From the NCBI GenBank assembly GCA_006176705.1, contig QRFJ01006006.1, forward strand, positions 1-64,000: a stretch of DNA of 64,000 bases, given 5' to 3'. Under the pieces are notes generated by a model. That model saw only the letters and a program-made list of their open reading frames with translations, did not search any database and was not told the DNA's origin. The first letter of the stretch is position 1. Each line of letters opens with the position of its first letter. Made by a program: the position numbers and the translations under genes. Below, piece by piece: positions 34,082 through 45,676 of this stretch. The DNA is from Cocos nucifera (lineage: Eukaryota > Streptophyta > Magnoliopsida > Arecales > Arecaceae).

Positions 34082-35864
34082 GTTTAACTACTTATTATTA
34101 AAGCAATAAATAAAAATTAAGTTTGATTTTAATTTTTAGAATAGTGGTGAGTCGAGTGTTGATTTCCTCGAGGATCGAAGGCTACGTTATGTTTAATTTT
34201 AATTAAAAATAAAATTTTTTAATTTAATTTTAAAGTAAAAATTTAAATAAGTAGATTAAAGAGAGCAAATTGAGAGCTTAGCAAATTAAAAGAAAAATAA
34301 AAGAAAAGTAAATACTTAATTAATTAGGATTTTTGAGAAGTAATGAGAATTATTCTAAAATTTTGAATCCATCTTTAATAGGATTGTGGTAGTTATTTTG
34401 ATGCAAAAATTGATATTTTTAAGAATTTAGTTACGATTCTAATTTATTTTCTTAGAGCAAGAATTATATCTCTTGATCATGATCCATCTCCATGAAATCA
34501 TAAATTATTCAATACTTTAATTCTTAAAAATTAAGAATATAGCTTTTAATAATTTTTTTCTAAAATAAATTATTAAATTAATTAAGGACTATATCTGTCG
34601 ATCACAATCCATCTCTATGAATATAATTTATTTAGATTGATAATAAGCATGCCATAGAGTCAAGATCTCATGCATAAAAATAAATTTTATTAAAAACTAG
34701 GCAGGAGAATATGTTTGCATAAAAAAAAGTTATAAAAATAAAAAAAATATATAATCCTTATTTGAAGACTTCATTTACTCTTCTAGAATTTGGCTCCATA
34801 GCCATGCATGGTAGATGATCTGCTCACTCCCGGCATTTTCAAAGCTCCTTTAGTTAAAGGTTTGAAGAAGAAGGAAGAAAGGAGGAGAAGAGATAAAAAG
34901 AGAGAAAGAAGCTCTTTTTTCTCTATTTTTGGCTTAGAGAACTTGTCCTTAGGCTATGGGAGTAAGAGTTCTTAAATAGAGGAGGAAACAAAATCTTCAC
35001 AGCAATTTTTGGAGTTAAAATCCAAGTTTGGATCGATTTTAAACATCCTGAAACTTCCTAGCCATCAGATCTTGATCAAATGGTCTAAAATCAACTCAAA
35101 AACCATCAAGATTAGCCGCTTAAACCCCTCAAGCCTTTGGATTAATTCTGGCCATCGGATCACTAGCTGGATGAATTTTTGCCGTTGGATCATGCCAAAT
35201 CTCCTCTTGAAACCTTAATCAGGTCGAAATGAATATCAACCATTGGATCTCCATCGACATCAACATCCACCATTCGATCATGTGAAACTATAGTCATAGA
35301 TCGCCATGGACCAGCCACGTTGAAGACCGCAACCAATCAGAAGCTGGTGCACTAGATAAAATGATGAAAATGCCCTTATACGCCACGATAAAAATTCTGT
35401 GAACCTCCTAGCGGTCTAGGTTCTCCATGTGGCATGCGCCAATTGGCCATGCCTACTGAGCTAGCTATTCTACGCCTATTCCATGGATCGACCAATCGGT
35501 CCACCACGCACCAATCTAATTTTTTTCTTTTTTCTTTTATTTTAAACTTTTATACTTCATAACTTTCTTGTTTTAGTCCTGATTTGAGTGAAATTTATTA
35601 CATTGGAATTCATCAATCGAGCTCTTCATATTAGTGGCCTCTTTCTTGCAAAACATCCATAAAAATATTAATTTTTTAAATAAATATTAAATTAATATAT
35701 ATTTTAATACTTTTATTTAAATAGCATGCCTTAATCATGTAATACGATCCTAGATCTAGGGTTTTATGTTATATTGTTCATGATTTAATGTGATTAATTC
35801 ATCTCTTCCACTATAATTTTGAAAAAATTTCAAAAGCTAACCCTAGAATTCTATATCGGTTCCA
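34082..35864 (-). repeat. 5' LTR of the Athila-like element
   Basis: It starts just outside the primer-binding site and ends where SIRE integrase coding sequence resumes ('VEAINTAYY' can be read up to about 35866). Near the internal end, 'gagtcgagtgttgatttcct' (34150-34170) matches the conserved pre-PBS section of Athila-type LTRs. No partner LTR remains, so the outer boundary rests only on the SIRE junction. Confidence 0.6.
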
Positions 35865-36203
35865 ATAATAGTATGCTGTGTTAATAGCTTCTACCTAAAA
35901 TATTTAGGTAGGTTGCTTTCACGTAACATGGTTCATGCCATAGGTTCCATTCTTTCTTTCTACAATACCATTTTGCTATGGTATCATGGGGGCTAAATAA
36001 TTATAATCAATAATTATTTTCAAAATAGAAATTATTGAAATCATAATTTTCAAATTTTGTATCGTAACACTTCTCATTATCAAAACATTCAAACCTTTTT
36101 CATTCGTAATTTTCTTAAATAGTTTTGAAAATACTTCAAATGCTTCATCTTTATGAGCAGGGAATGAAACCCAAGTAAATCTTGAAAAGTCATCAACGAT
36201 CAT
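35865..36203 (-). pseudogene. SIRE-like integrase fragment
   Basis: 35976-36203 begins 'MIVDDFSRFTWVSFPAHKDEAF', the integrase core start with the first Asp. The second Asp region is degraded, 'NYLAPMIP' follows, and out of frame come 'QNGIVERKN' with the catalytic Glu (about 35965-35940) and 'VEAINTAYY' at the break. It is truncated by the Athila LTR. Confidence 0.75.
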
Positions 36204-36237
36204 AAAATCATACTTTTTGTCTCCTAGGCTTGTAGTT

Positions 36238-36678
36238 TTAGTTAGCCCAAATAAATCTATTTAATAATTTTAAAGGCCTAGTAGTTAAAACAATATTGTT
36301 GGAATAAAAGAAAAATCTTGTTTGCTTTCTAAATTGACATACATCATAAACTTTGTTCGTTTCAAAGTTGATTTTTGGCAAACTATTAACTAAATTGTTT
36401 TTAACTAATTTTGCAATCAAATCCATGCTTGCATTACCTAATTTACAATACCAAATCTAACTAAATTTATTAACTTTGGCATTCATAGCTGCATGACACT
36501 TCATATTTTTCTTAGATAAATCATCAAGCTTAACTAAGTAAATATTTATATGTCTATTGCCCATGAACTTAATATCGTTGTCAATCATGCAATGCAACAT
36601 TTTAAAACATACATTAAAATCTTTATCGCATAATTGACGAATGCTAAGAAAATTATGTTTCAAACCTTTAACAAGCAA
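36238..36678 (-). pseudogene. SIRE-like GAG-pre-integrase region
   Basis: 36457-36678 has 'LVKGLKHNFLSIRQLCDKDFNVCF', the end of the protease/pre-integrase linker common in SIRE polyproteins. 36238-36426 holds the zinc-finger-like part with 'VYDVCQFRKQTR', where the usual C-x2-C pair has lost one Cys (C-Q-F-R). Decayed. Confidence 0.7.
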
Positions 36679-37136
36679 TACATTTTCAATATATGTAGAT
36701 GTAAAAATTTGAATGTTGTTGAGACCAATGATTTTTCCTTCTCCATTGTCTCCAAAGGTTACTACACCTGCATCTTTAGCTTCTAGGACAATGAACTACG
36801 GTTCATCCCCTATCATGTGCCTTAAACATCTATTGTCTAAGTACCATCTGTATTTTATAGCTTCATATGCCAAGTACACCTACAACCATAATCATTTATT
36901 TAATTTTGGTATCTAAGTCATCTTGGGTTCTTTGGGGTTAGAAGACTTTATTCCTTTTGGTACCCAAATTTGCTTGACAATATAATTTTTATTTTCTTTA
37001 AAGAGAAATCAGAAGTTTTATATCCAATTTTGTTGCATTTGAAACAAGCAATAGAATATGCTTTTAAAGTTGATTTAACAAACATATTTTAAATAACTTT
37101 TCTTTCTTCATATAGTTGAAACACAACCCAGCTTTG

Positions 37137-37663
37137 TCATAAACAACTCTTTGATTTTTCTAAAAGTACATTTTGTTTTTCAATACTTAAAGTAAATCTT
37201 TCAATAATTGGCTTCAGTTTTTCAACTTTCTTTTTAAGAAGGACATTTTCATTGTACAAAGATTTCTTTTCTTTCAGAATACTTTTCATTTGTTTTTGAA
37301 ATTCAATTTTGTCATTTATCAAAATCTTTTTTTTTTTCTTTAATTCTTTATTCTTTAAACTAATCAACTTGAAAGTACTGATAAGCTCGTAAAAAGCATT
37401 TTGAAGTTCTTCTAAAGTAAAATCTTGAGGAGTTTCAAAGCATACCTTATTTTCATGTGCTACAAAGTAGATATTTGCAACATCTTTTTTTCATTTTCTT
37501 CCTTGGAGGTTGATTCATCATAATCACTCCAAATTGCTATCATGGCTTTCTTTTTGTATTTCTTCAGATCTTTTCTGAGTAGAGGGTAGTCGGCCTTAAA
37601 GTTTTCTGACTTTTTGCATTCATAATATAAGGGTTGAGGTTCTTTATCTTTCTCTTTGATCAC
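37137..37663 (-). pseudogene. SIRE-like gag C-terminal part with lost zinc knuckle and coiled coil
   Basis: 37460-37663 contains the knuckle region 'YYECKKSENFKADYPLL'. The family pattern is C-x2-C-x4-H-x4-C. Here the first and last Cys are Tyr and the His is Asn, so only one of four zinc ligands survives. 37137-37367 is a lysine/glutamate-rich helix with heptad spacing of leucine and isoleucine ('KMISLKNKELKKKKK', 'LKKKVEKLKP'), likely the coiled coil that follows gag in SIRE elements. Confidence 0.7.
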
Positions 37664-38118
37664 TTCCCTTTTAGATAAAACTTTCTTTTAGAACCAAATC
37701 TTTTCCTGCTTATAGATCTTCTGAATTTTTTGCTATCAGAATCTTCTTCATTTTCCTCTAATTTTAGAGCTAGTGTTATTTTCTCTTTAGCTTCTTTCTT
37801 AGTATTTTGGTGCATACTTAGCTCATGAGTCATGAGAGAGCCAATCAATTCTTTTAAAGGCAGCTTATTGAGATCTTTCGCTTTTTGAATCGTTGTCATC
37901 TTAACTTCCTAACATTTTGGAAGTGATCTAAGAATTTTGCATACAAGATCACCATTATTATAGTCTTTACTAAGATTTTTCAAGATATTAATAATATCAA
38001 TAAATCTTGTAAACTTTTCAATTATAATTTCTTGACTTTTCATCTTAAAAATTTTATATTTATGTACAAACATATTAATTTTAAATTCTTTGACTTGGTT
38101 GGTATCCTCAAGGGTCAC
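37660..38118 (-). pseudogene. SIRE-like gag (UBN2-type)
   Basis: 37909-38118 has 'KEFKINMFVHKYKIFKM' and 'FTRFIDIINILKNLSKDY', and 37660-37899 has 'TTIQKAKDLNKLPLKELIGSLMTHEL', the standard order of SIRE gag. A stop after 'ILRSLPKC' separates them. 38119-38470 is N-terminal gag or leader without an open frame. Confidence 0.75.
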
Positions 38119-38486
38119 TTCAAGTCGAACTCAGATTTGTTTAGTAGATGAACAAGTAGAAATATGATTAAATTCATTAGTATCTAATGCATAATATAAA
38201 ATATTCACAGCTTTAACTTTTGATTGAGGTAATCTTTGTCATTATAATTCTAATCCCTTTTAGCCTTAGGAGAAGGCATGCCATCAATCAAAATCATGGG
38301 TGTACGAGGACCATTAACTATAATATTCCATATATCATAGTCTTGTATGAAAATTCTCATTCGTACTTTTCAATAAGTATAGTTTATGCCATTAAAAAGA
38401 GATGATTGAAATATCAATTGGTGTTGTTATGATCTTTAGCTCTTGATAGTTAAATCAAAGCACCGAATATCTACTTTAATACCACT

Positions 38487-38620
38487 TGTTGTCCAGAGGT
38501 AACAATATAAGAGGAGACGTAAATTAGGTAGTTAAAAGCTTTACAGAATTTTGAAAACATTAGTTAATCTTGAAAAACAGTGCAATGTTGTATATAGCAA
38601 ATAAATTAGAGTAAAGAGCA
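38487..38620 (-). repeat. Truncated 5' LTR end of the SIRE-like element
   Basis: Starts TGTTGTCCAGAGGTAACAA, similar to the left LTR start (25556). A degenerate primer-binding site (minus TGGTATTAAAG, 38474-38484) lies just inside. Similarity to the left LTR fades after roughly 60-130 bases, so most of this LTR is gone or belongs to a divergent subfamily. Confidence 0.6.
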
Positions 38621-38637
38621 AGACTAAATCCTCTAAC

Positions 38638-38850
38638 AAACTTTTCACATGGGAACTACTTATCTCTTCTTCCTTGCATGTTGACAGATATCTAGAAGGA
38701 ATTTATTGATTGAGTTAAATTTTTTTGGACATGGAATAAGTTAGGTTAAAGTTAAGAAACTTTTCACATGAGAATCTCACATCCCTTCTTCCTTGCATCT
38801 TTACGACTGATTCCTAGAAGGAACTTGTTTGATGATTGAGTTTTTAATCA
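38638..38850. repeat. Imperfect tandem duplication, period about 120 bp
   Basis: The text 'aaacttttcacatg', 'ttcttccttgcat' and 'tctagaaggaa', then 'tgattgagtt', occurs at about 38638-38725 and again at about 38758-38850 with substitutions. Neither copy encodes anything. Confidence 0.75.
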
Positions 38851-40774
38851 TTAAGAGAAAAAAAGTGCTGCTTTTCTATTCGTGACACTTGCTGCATCCA
38901 GCCATAAACAATGGGGATATGAATAAATTATGCATTAACTTTTGTCTTTGCCATCAAATCTCTCCACTTGTAGGTACATCAATGACTATAAGCGTCATGT
39001 TAATACCTAACGTTGAAGGATTTAACTCCCCACGACTTGTACTTTGCGTGTCTAAAATGTGGAGCGATACAACTACAAGCAGAGAACTTTTGATATTTTA
39101 TATTATGTACTCCCATTTACTAATGCTTAAAAAATACGATAAGGGATAAAGAAAGAGGCTGCTTGCCATGTGTTCATCTTTTCATCTGCACAGTGCATGC
39201 TAAACTATGACTTGAACTAGCGATCATTGGTAGAAATCGAAGAAGCTTTGAAGAACCCGTTCCAACGTTAGGGACAAACCCACCCAACAAAAGCCCATAA
39301 GTTCTGTTTAGACCGCTTCTATTCTATGCAGAAATTTCTTCGTTCCAATGAAAACACAACTTTAATACGGATCATTTGCCTTACCAAAATATTAATTTTT
39401 AATCAAGAAAGCTAATATTTTATATTTTATTTGGTCACCATTTCACGCATGGTCCTCCTTGGAATTACGAATTAATGGTATGTTACGTGAATGCGTAAAA
39501 TGTATTAATATATTGCAAGATTGATCGCTAACTTGGACAATTTTACGACGCTTTAATATCATCTCGGTTCATTTATCCGAGTCACCTCCCTCTTTATTCT
39601 GTGACATGTTCAAATAATACAAAATAAGCTCTATATTCTGCATGTAATTGAGAGCATTTTACTGTAAAAGTTTATGCAGTTCTAGTAAAACTTCGCTTAT
39701 TTTGGAAACGAGAAGGGTGTGTGCATGTGAAGAAGTATTGGCAAATTGTTTATACATAGGGAAACGTGAACTAACGTGGACGTGATTCTAATTTGCTCAA
39801 CCGTGTTTCACCGGCATTGTACCTAATTTAGGAAACCTAACTTGGAGAGCACTTTAATATTACTCAGATACACTAGGACATAGGAAATTATAAGTGCAAT
39901 AGGCCATGCACTTTCTTAAGCAATCTTTCCATTTTTTCTATTCTATAACTTTTAAGAAAGTATTGGTCCTAGAAGACCATCAGATTCCATGTAGATCCAC
40001 TATAGGGAAAGCCAAATAGAATACAAGAGTAAGAACTGGAACACAGGAAAGCCGGATCATTTGCCAAAATTCTGGAGGCTATAATTCGACTGTACAATAT
40101 TTATTAAGGAGTTTTTCTTTCAAAATAGGATAATACTTTTCGAATTCTACAACATGGTTCCCTAAGTTGCATGCACCAAATGAATAGGACGAGATCCTAA
40201 CTTGTATATCAAATTGGTTGGTTAAAATAAAATTTTTTTTTTAGAAAAGATTTTGATCAAATATATCTCTAAATCTAAAAAGAATTAAATGAAGTAGCTG
40301 AAGATAAAATCAATGTAGAAGTTGAGATCTGTCTTATGTATGACTTTAGCTTTTTTATGATTTTTGTCCATTTTATATTTATTTTGGGAAAGCTATGTCT
40401 TATTTTAATTTAAAAAAAAATTTAATTCAAATTGTATAAGAATAGATCTCATTAATATAAATAGAGACTATATATCTTAATTTATTATTAACTAACAAAA
40501 AAAAAAAATCTAGACCTCATTTTCACCGATTTTTCTTTTTTCTTCCTTAAATTTTCTTGGAAGATGTGAAGCAGGTGGTAAATTACTTCTTTGGCCCCGA
40601 TAGGATCAAGCATGGTGCTAATTAGCCCGTTTGGTTTATCTCAAAGCAAATAAGAAGATTTCATAAGCAGGTTCGTCTGAAAAGCAGGGGAAGAATTGGT
40701 TCTCTTAGCTATTTTAAATAGGTTGTTGTGTGACATTGACAAAGGACTTTTATTTCAAACATGATGGTTGGAAG
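38851..40774. other. Gene-free stretch
   Basis: AT-rich, with no transposon domain, no long frame and no clear repeat on inspection. The final ~150 bp (from about 40620) starts to resemble the left flank of the small gene copy 1. Unclassified flank. Confidence 0.35.
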
Positions 40775-41234
40775 ACAATAGAGTTCAGACTTTCAAAGGC
40801 ATATTCTTTAGCGAGACTTAAAATGAAAGCAACCATAATCCATGGAATCCCCAATGGTTTTTCTCACCAGGGTGAAGCATCAAAGGTCACATAAACAGGA
40901 TTATGACTGACACAATTAGGAGCCATCCTATTTTTGGTTTTGTATATGCTTCCCCATTTCCATCTAAAAGACTAAAGAAGATGGAAATAACGTGCTAAAT
41001 GGGACTAATATCATCGCCAAGGAATAATGGTAGGTGAGGAGACTGGTCAGAGTCAGAAAGTGGAATACCGTGTTTCCTTGAACGCCTTGATGGTTTCACC
41101 AGTTTTTCCACGACAACCCATCTAACGAGACATCTGGTTCAAAGAATCTTCACCCTTCCTTTCGATCCCAATGGTCTGAAATATCTCAGCTTTCGTTCCC
41201 CTCTATTATCCCAAGGGGGAGGGAGGGCCCCTTC

Positions 41235-41240
41235 TATAAA
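41235..41240 (+). promoter_or_regulatory. TATA box of small gene copy 2
   Basis: TATAAA in the same 14-bp context as copy 1, 114 bp before the chosen start codon. Confidence 0.65.
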
Positions 41241-41353
41241 TTCTGAGGTTGCTCCATTCCTCTTACAACTAGCAGATGGTAAGTTCTCATATAGTTCTTG
41301 AAGAGAAGTGGGTGTCACATAGAAAGAGGGAGCGCGTAGCAAGGAAGCGAGGG

Positions 41354-41563
41354 ATGGGAAGAGGGAAGAAATCTTTGCTTGGTTTGCTTGGCTTCAAGAA
41401 GACTAACAATCAGAGAGAAGATTTTGAGGATGGACCAAGGCATCCAAGAAAGGTTCGGCTGAGCGATGAGGACCGAGGCCGCTGGTATGGTGAACCAGAT
41501 ATAGACAGGAAAGCCAAAGAGTTCATTGACAAAGTTCATCGTAACATGGACCATGACACATAA
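41354..41563 (+). CDS. Small conserved protein of unknown function, copy 2 (69 aa)
   Basis: The frame continues upstream to an ATG at 41276, but that extra 26-residue stretch is absent from copy 1 and lies only about 36 bp after the TATA box. The ATG at 41354, shared with copy 1 and followed by identical MGRGKKSL, is therefore taken as the start. The protein is 66 of 69 residues identical to copy 1 (differences at 9, 24 and 26), with the same basic N-terminus and RGRWYGEPDIDRKAKEFI block. No domain of known function is recognised. Substitutions in the flanks are denser than in the coding part, consistent with both copies being functional or recently so. Confidence 0.75.
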   Translation: MGRGKKSLLGLLGFKKTNNQREDFEDGPRHPRKVRLSDEDRGRWYGEPDIDRKAKEFIDKVHRNMDHDT

Positions 41564-41671
41564 TGCTTCATTTTCTCGGTTTTCTTCTTCCCATCATTGT
41601 TCCACCCATACCTTGTTTTGATTATAGAAGCTCAGTCCACCATTTGTTATGCTTCATTGTCGTTTTGTACC

Positions 41672-41820
41672 TTTTTTTTTTTGATGAAAGTGGGAGGCTA
41701 TTACCACCCAACTTTATTGTAATGGAAGATCTATATAGGGAGAAGAAAGAAAGAAAAGGACATAAAATAAAAGAGAGGAAGTTGGAAGAATATACAAAGT
41801 AGGACTGTTGGTTACAATTC
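41672..41820 (-). mobile_element. Small poly-A retroposon (SINE-like or LINE 3' end)
   Basis: Relative to copy 1 of the duplication, about 149 bp is inserted after 'cgttttgtacc'. On the minus strand the insert ends with 'CCTCCCACTTTCATCAAAAAA', a poly-A tail of 11 preceded by a short 3' end, as in plant non-LTR retroposons. No open frame fits. A clear target duplication is not visible. Confidence 0.6.
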
Positions 41821-42530
41821 TGATGGATGTTTTCTGGTTCTTACAACTAGGTTTTAGTAATCATGGTAAATATATTTCCGCAATCAATGTATCGTATGTG
41901 AGCTTGTTGAATGATGCAGAACCATGTATGTCGAGGTGTTTCTCTTTAGTCTTGAACGGCTTTCTGCAGGATGTTTATGTTTGTTAGGCTAGTGGCTTTT
42001 GCTCTCTCTATATATATGAAACTTAGAGAAGTATTTGTATGCTGTAGTACCTACGTGGTACTCTTCTGTCACCTATGAAATGGGCAACTTTTAGCATTAC
42101 CAGCAATGTTATAAACAGAAGAAAAGAAGCAAAGAGTGGTCATGGAAAACAGAATGCATCGGGTAAGGCACATTATGGCATAAGCAAATAAGGGCACTGC
42201 TGATGGTTGAAGTGGTCATCACAGTGTTGAAGAAATAATACTAATATATATAATGAGCAGACCAGATTGGAACTGCGACAAGATTTTCTGTTTCTTCTTT
42301 GCGAGAACTATAAATATGTCTAAGGAATTATAGACCTCAGCTCCAGCTTTAGGAACGTTAATATTCTCTCTTTTCGTTTCAATTTTTTGCGCTTCTCCCA
42401 CTCTACCGCTTTTGTTTCTCATTTTTCCAAATAATAAAGAAAAGGATCGTGTTTGGGTGATATAACAAGGTATTGGTATAAAGCAGAGCTCAGAGCAATC
42501 AATGGGAAGTAATATTAAACTACAAGGCGC

Positions 42531-43962
42531 TAGTACGCAATCCCACGACAACTTTCACCCATAGTCATACGATCTAATTAAAAAAAATAGACAGTTATGA
42601 TATGCCAAAAGCTTTTTTTTTTTAGCTGTGCTAGAATTCTTTAACTGACGGCCATGTCTACGAACCACCGCTACCAAATTCTCTGTCAACTTCTGGATTT
42701 CAGGGTTCTCATTTGGTCTATCCACTATGATGCGTCATAGTGAATGCATGCATGATCATCACCTAACTTAAAAGTTGATTCCCCATGATAGGTGAAAAGA
42801 CAGCACAAAGGAAGGAGCCAAGGAGTATAATCTAATAAAAGGGCTGAGATTTGCTTGATCATCTTTTCTATTCTCCTACATTTATTTTGCATCCGTTCCT
42901 GAGTTCTTTGATGATTTCTATATTCTGCAGGTCTATGGCTCATATTATATCCTACACACGGCATACCACATCAGCTGTGGACCGGTCCAATATTTGCTCG
43001 CCACATCAATTTTTCAAAATAAAATCTCAAGCAGGATTAACACAAATGCCTAGATTGGAATTTTGAATTTGAAAAAAAAAAAAAAAAAAAAGGAAATCTG
43101 CGACCAAATTGGAAAAAACCTGACCAGGGTTGTTTAAAACAGCCCCTCCCCATTCACCTTCTCCCTCGGCTCCGCTTGCTCTATGACCCCTCTGCCTTCT
43201 CCACTATCTCCTCCCACCCCACCTGCTCCCCCCGGCTCCCCGACGCCAACCACTCCACCACATGCCACTGGAGCATGCCAAAATCCAAAGAGGCCTCAAC
43301 ATAGCACTACAGTTGCTCGATTTGGTTGTAGGAGCCTCTACGAACAATGGCCCGAGGCCTCCAAAATGAAAAGTGGTGGTCGTGCGTTGGGGTGTTGAGA
43401 CCAACTAGGATGATTAGCCCCTTAGTACGGACAAAATAGAAAATATTAAAAATTAATTTATAATTAAGTTTATAAATTAATATATATATATATATATATA
43501 AAAGAATCATGTAACTCTAATATTTAATATACTAGCAAATAACCCATGCTACGCAATGGAGTTCAATTAATTCATCAAAAAAAAATAAAAATATAGTGAT
43601 TAATAGAAGCTAGAATTGTATTTGAATGTTAGATACTATGCCAAGATCGATGGAATATAAATATGAATTAACACTATACTCATTCTTTACTTATCGAATA
43701 GTCAACTTACATGATTAGCAAATAATTATAGAATTATATCACTTTTTTTTTATTTCAAAAAGCACATAAAGTATGCCAGTTTAAATCATAACAATCATTA
43801 AATATAGAGGAGTTGAAAGGTATAAAGTTTCTATAAGACAAAAAAAATTATATAAAATAGAATTTTTTTTTTGCTATTAACATCGAAAGAATTAGGGAGT
43901 AAAGCGAATTTCTATTAAAAGAAGCAAGTTCTACCTAAAAACTTTTAATCCAAACAACTAAA
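42531..43962. other. Gene-free stretch with simple repeats
   Basis: Contains an A20 run (43072-43091), a C/CT-rich patch (43140-43260) and a (TA)10 microsatellite (43481-43500). 'taacccatgctacgcaatgg' at 43537-43556 recalls the CCCGTGC/GCACGGG words at ends of some plant DNA transposons, but no partner end was found. The proline-rich frame at 43183-43398 shows no family resemblance. Confidence 0.35.
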
Positions 43963-45676
43963 TAAAGGAATCACTATTCCTAGGCCGCAGGATCGATCTG
44001 ATATGATCTAAAAATTTTTTAAAATTATTTTCTAAGATTCGATCAGATCTGAGAGTTCTTACATCTGATTAGATTGATCTGATTATAAAACAAAAATAAA
44101 AATAAAATTTTTAACATCTCATGTTACCTGATCAGGTAAATGGTTTATCCATAACGATGATTTAACGAAACTTCGAGATTTCAATATTAGCCGTGCACGT
44201 GCCCGACCTCTACCGAAATCCACTCAGATTAGATCTGAAGGTCTTTTTCTTCTGGATCTTATCTTCAAATATCAAATCTGAATTTTTTTTGTGGTGCCTT
44301 AGATCTGATCTTCAGCAGCACTATGTCTGTCTCACGAGCAGGAACATCTTGACTTGTTTTTCGCAGCAGTAGGATCTTGATCTTTTCTTACTGTTTCGCC
44401 CAACTCCTTGGGCATGGAGAAGAGGGAGAAAATCTAGAAGAGGGGCCGTGGAGGTGGAAATAGGGGTAGCACCTGGCCATAGGAGATTGGGATGTAGAAA
44501 CCCTAGGCACATGGGTCTTTATATAGACCTATGCGCCAACCCTAGAGTCCTAGGGCTTTAAGCAACTTATTTGCTTAAAGCATAAGGACTCTAATCTATT
44601 TACCACACCTCATCTGAATTTTCTTTGCCTTTTGTCACCCAAAACATCAGAAAAAGAGGTGACGAAATTAGATAAGGAAGGAGAGTGGCACATGAATTTT
44701 ATCTCCTAGAGTTTGAACACCTTCACTATCCTCCTATCCACTAAGGGTGCACTCCATAAGAGGGCATACGCCCTCAATTTTGTTTATGAAATCACCTAGG
44801 GTATGGCGTGCGCCCTCAATTTTGTTTGTAAAATCACCTAGGAGCGTACGCCCTTAGATAATCTCTAGGAGGTGCATGCCTCCTTCCTCAATTCCTACAA
44901 AAATTGGGTCAAAATGGCCTCATCCTAATTTCATCTTATGATTTTAGGACAAGTCCTGATCTCATCTTGACAAGCCATGTTTTGACCAAGACAAACCCTA
45001 GTCTAATCAGGACCTTGTCCTGAGCCTTAAGCCCTGTTCTGATCAGGACAAGGTCCAGTCAGATTAGGACAAATCTATACAAATTTTTTGGATAAGCTAA
45101 ATCTAATTTAACTTAGTCGAGACGAACCAAAAAGACGACAGAAGAAGAAAGTCGGGTCTAATCATGTGCTAGCATGATTTTCTTGAACCTGATTGATCTA
45201 ATCCAAATTAATCAAACTAGTTTAGTCCAACTAATGACATTCAGACCCAAACCTTGTTTGTATGTTCTAGTTAGGTTTAGTTCTGTATAATAATAGGACA
45301 TATCATAATCTCTATCATCGATATCATCGAAATATCTTTCAATGGATCAGAACTTTTTTGATTCATCCAATTAAAATTATTGATCATCAAGATAATTCAA
45401 ATTGATCCCAAAATTCAGCAATGATATCTAACAGTATGTGATGGCAATCCATCAGAATCGAATACAAACTTCTTAGTATAGCTACCTATGTGATTGCGTT
45501 CCTCTATCATCAGCTTCGATAGGATCAAGATCAAGATAAACTCATTAGACCTAACATCCGTTATATGAATAAATCATTCGATTTGAGTTTGATGTAAAAT
45601 TCTAATAAAAACTTCTTTCTATTAATTTACACTACCATGGCATGGGCTTAAGGACTCGATCTAATAATCATCATAG
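43963..45676 (-). repeat. Old Angela-family LTR (copy E), interrupted by element D
   Basis: Minus-strand LTR text related to the D LTRs, with many substitutions; its TATA box is TATATAAA (minus, 44518-44525) as in LTR C, so E belongs to the C-like subfamily. At 45676 it stops in 'atcatcatag', where the intact LTR would continue 'ggctgctcctc', and D begins. A short continuation is recognisable after D at 56096. Confidence 0.8.

Larger units (their letters stand above)
27450..35864 (-). mobile_element. Athila-like gypsy element inserted in the SIRE-like element
   Basis: Reading right to left: 5' LTR (about 34082-35864), a primer-binding site complementary to a tRNA-Asp-type end (34061-34078), leader, gag, protease, RT, RNase H, integrase and a 3' untranslated tail. 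The wording of RT ('GLCNAPATFQRCM') and integrase matches the Athila lineage. SIRE coding sequence ends just right of 35864 and SIRE 3' sequence resumes left of about 27450, so this element sits inside it. The 3' LTR is missing, so the left side was deleted after or during insertion. Confidence 0.8.
35865..38486 (-). mobile_element. 5' half of the internal region of the SIRE-like copia element
   Basis: From the right: PBS, gag, coiled coil, GAG-pre-integrase, and integrase up to the Athila insertion. RT and RNase H are absent, because the DNA left of the Athila element is already the 3' untranslated part. Either they were deleted or the insertion removed them. Confidence 0.75.
40775..42530 (+). 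repeat. Segmental duplication, copy 2 (carries the small gene)
   Basis: Counterpart of 16800-17960. Within it, two pieces are not in copy 1: a poly-A retroposon at about 41672-41820 and a unique section at about 41890-42300. The shared 3' block resumes at 'taaggaattatagac' (42318) and ends with 'taaagcagagctcag'. Confidence 0.85.

Noticed and set aside
41276..41353. N-terminal extension of small gene copy 2
   Set aside because: Not conserved in copy 1, and too close to the TATA box to be the likely start.
43183..43398. Proline/threonine-rich 71-codon frame
   Set aside because: It arises from a C-rich low-complexity patch; no family resemblance, no conserved start and no partner.
43537..43556. 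Helitron- or hAT-like terminal word 'taacccatgctacgcaatgg'
   Set aside because: No matching other end, hairpin or target signature could be found within reach.
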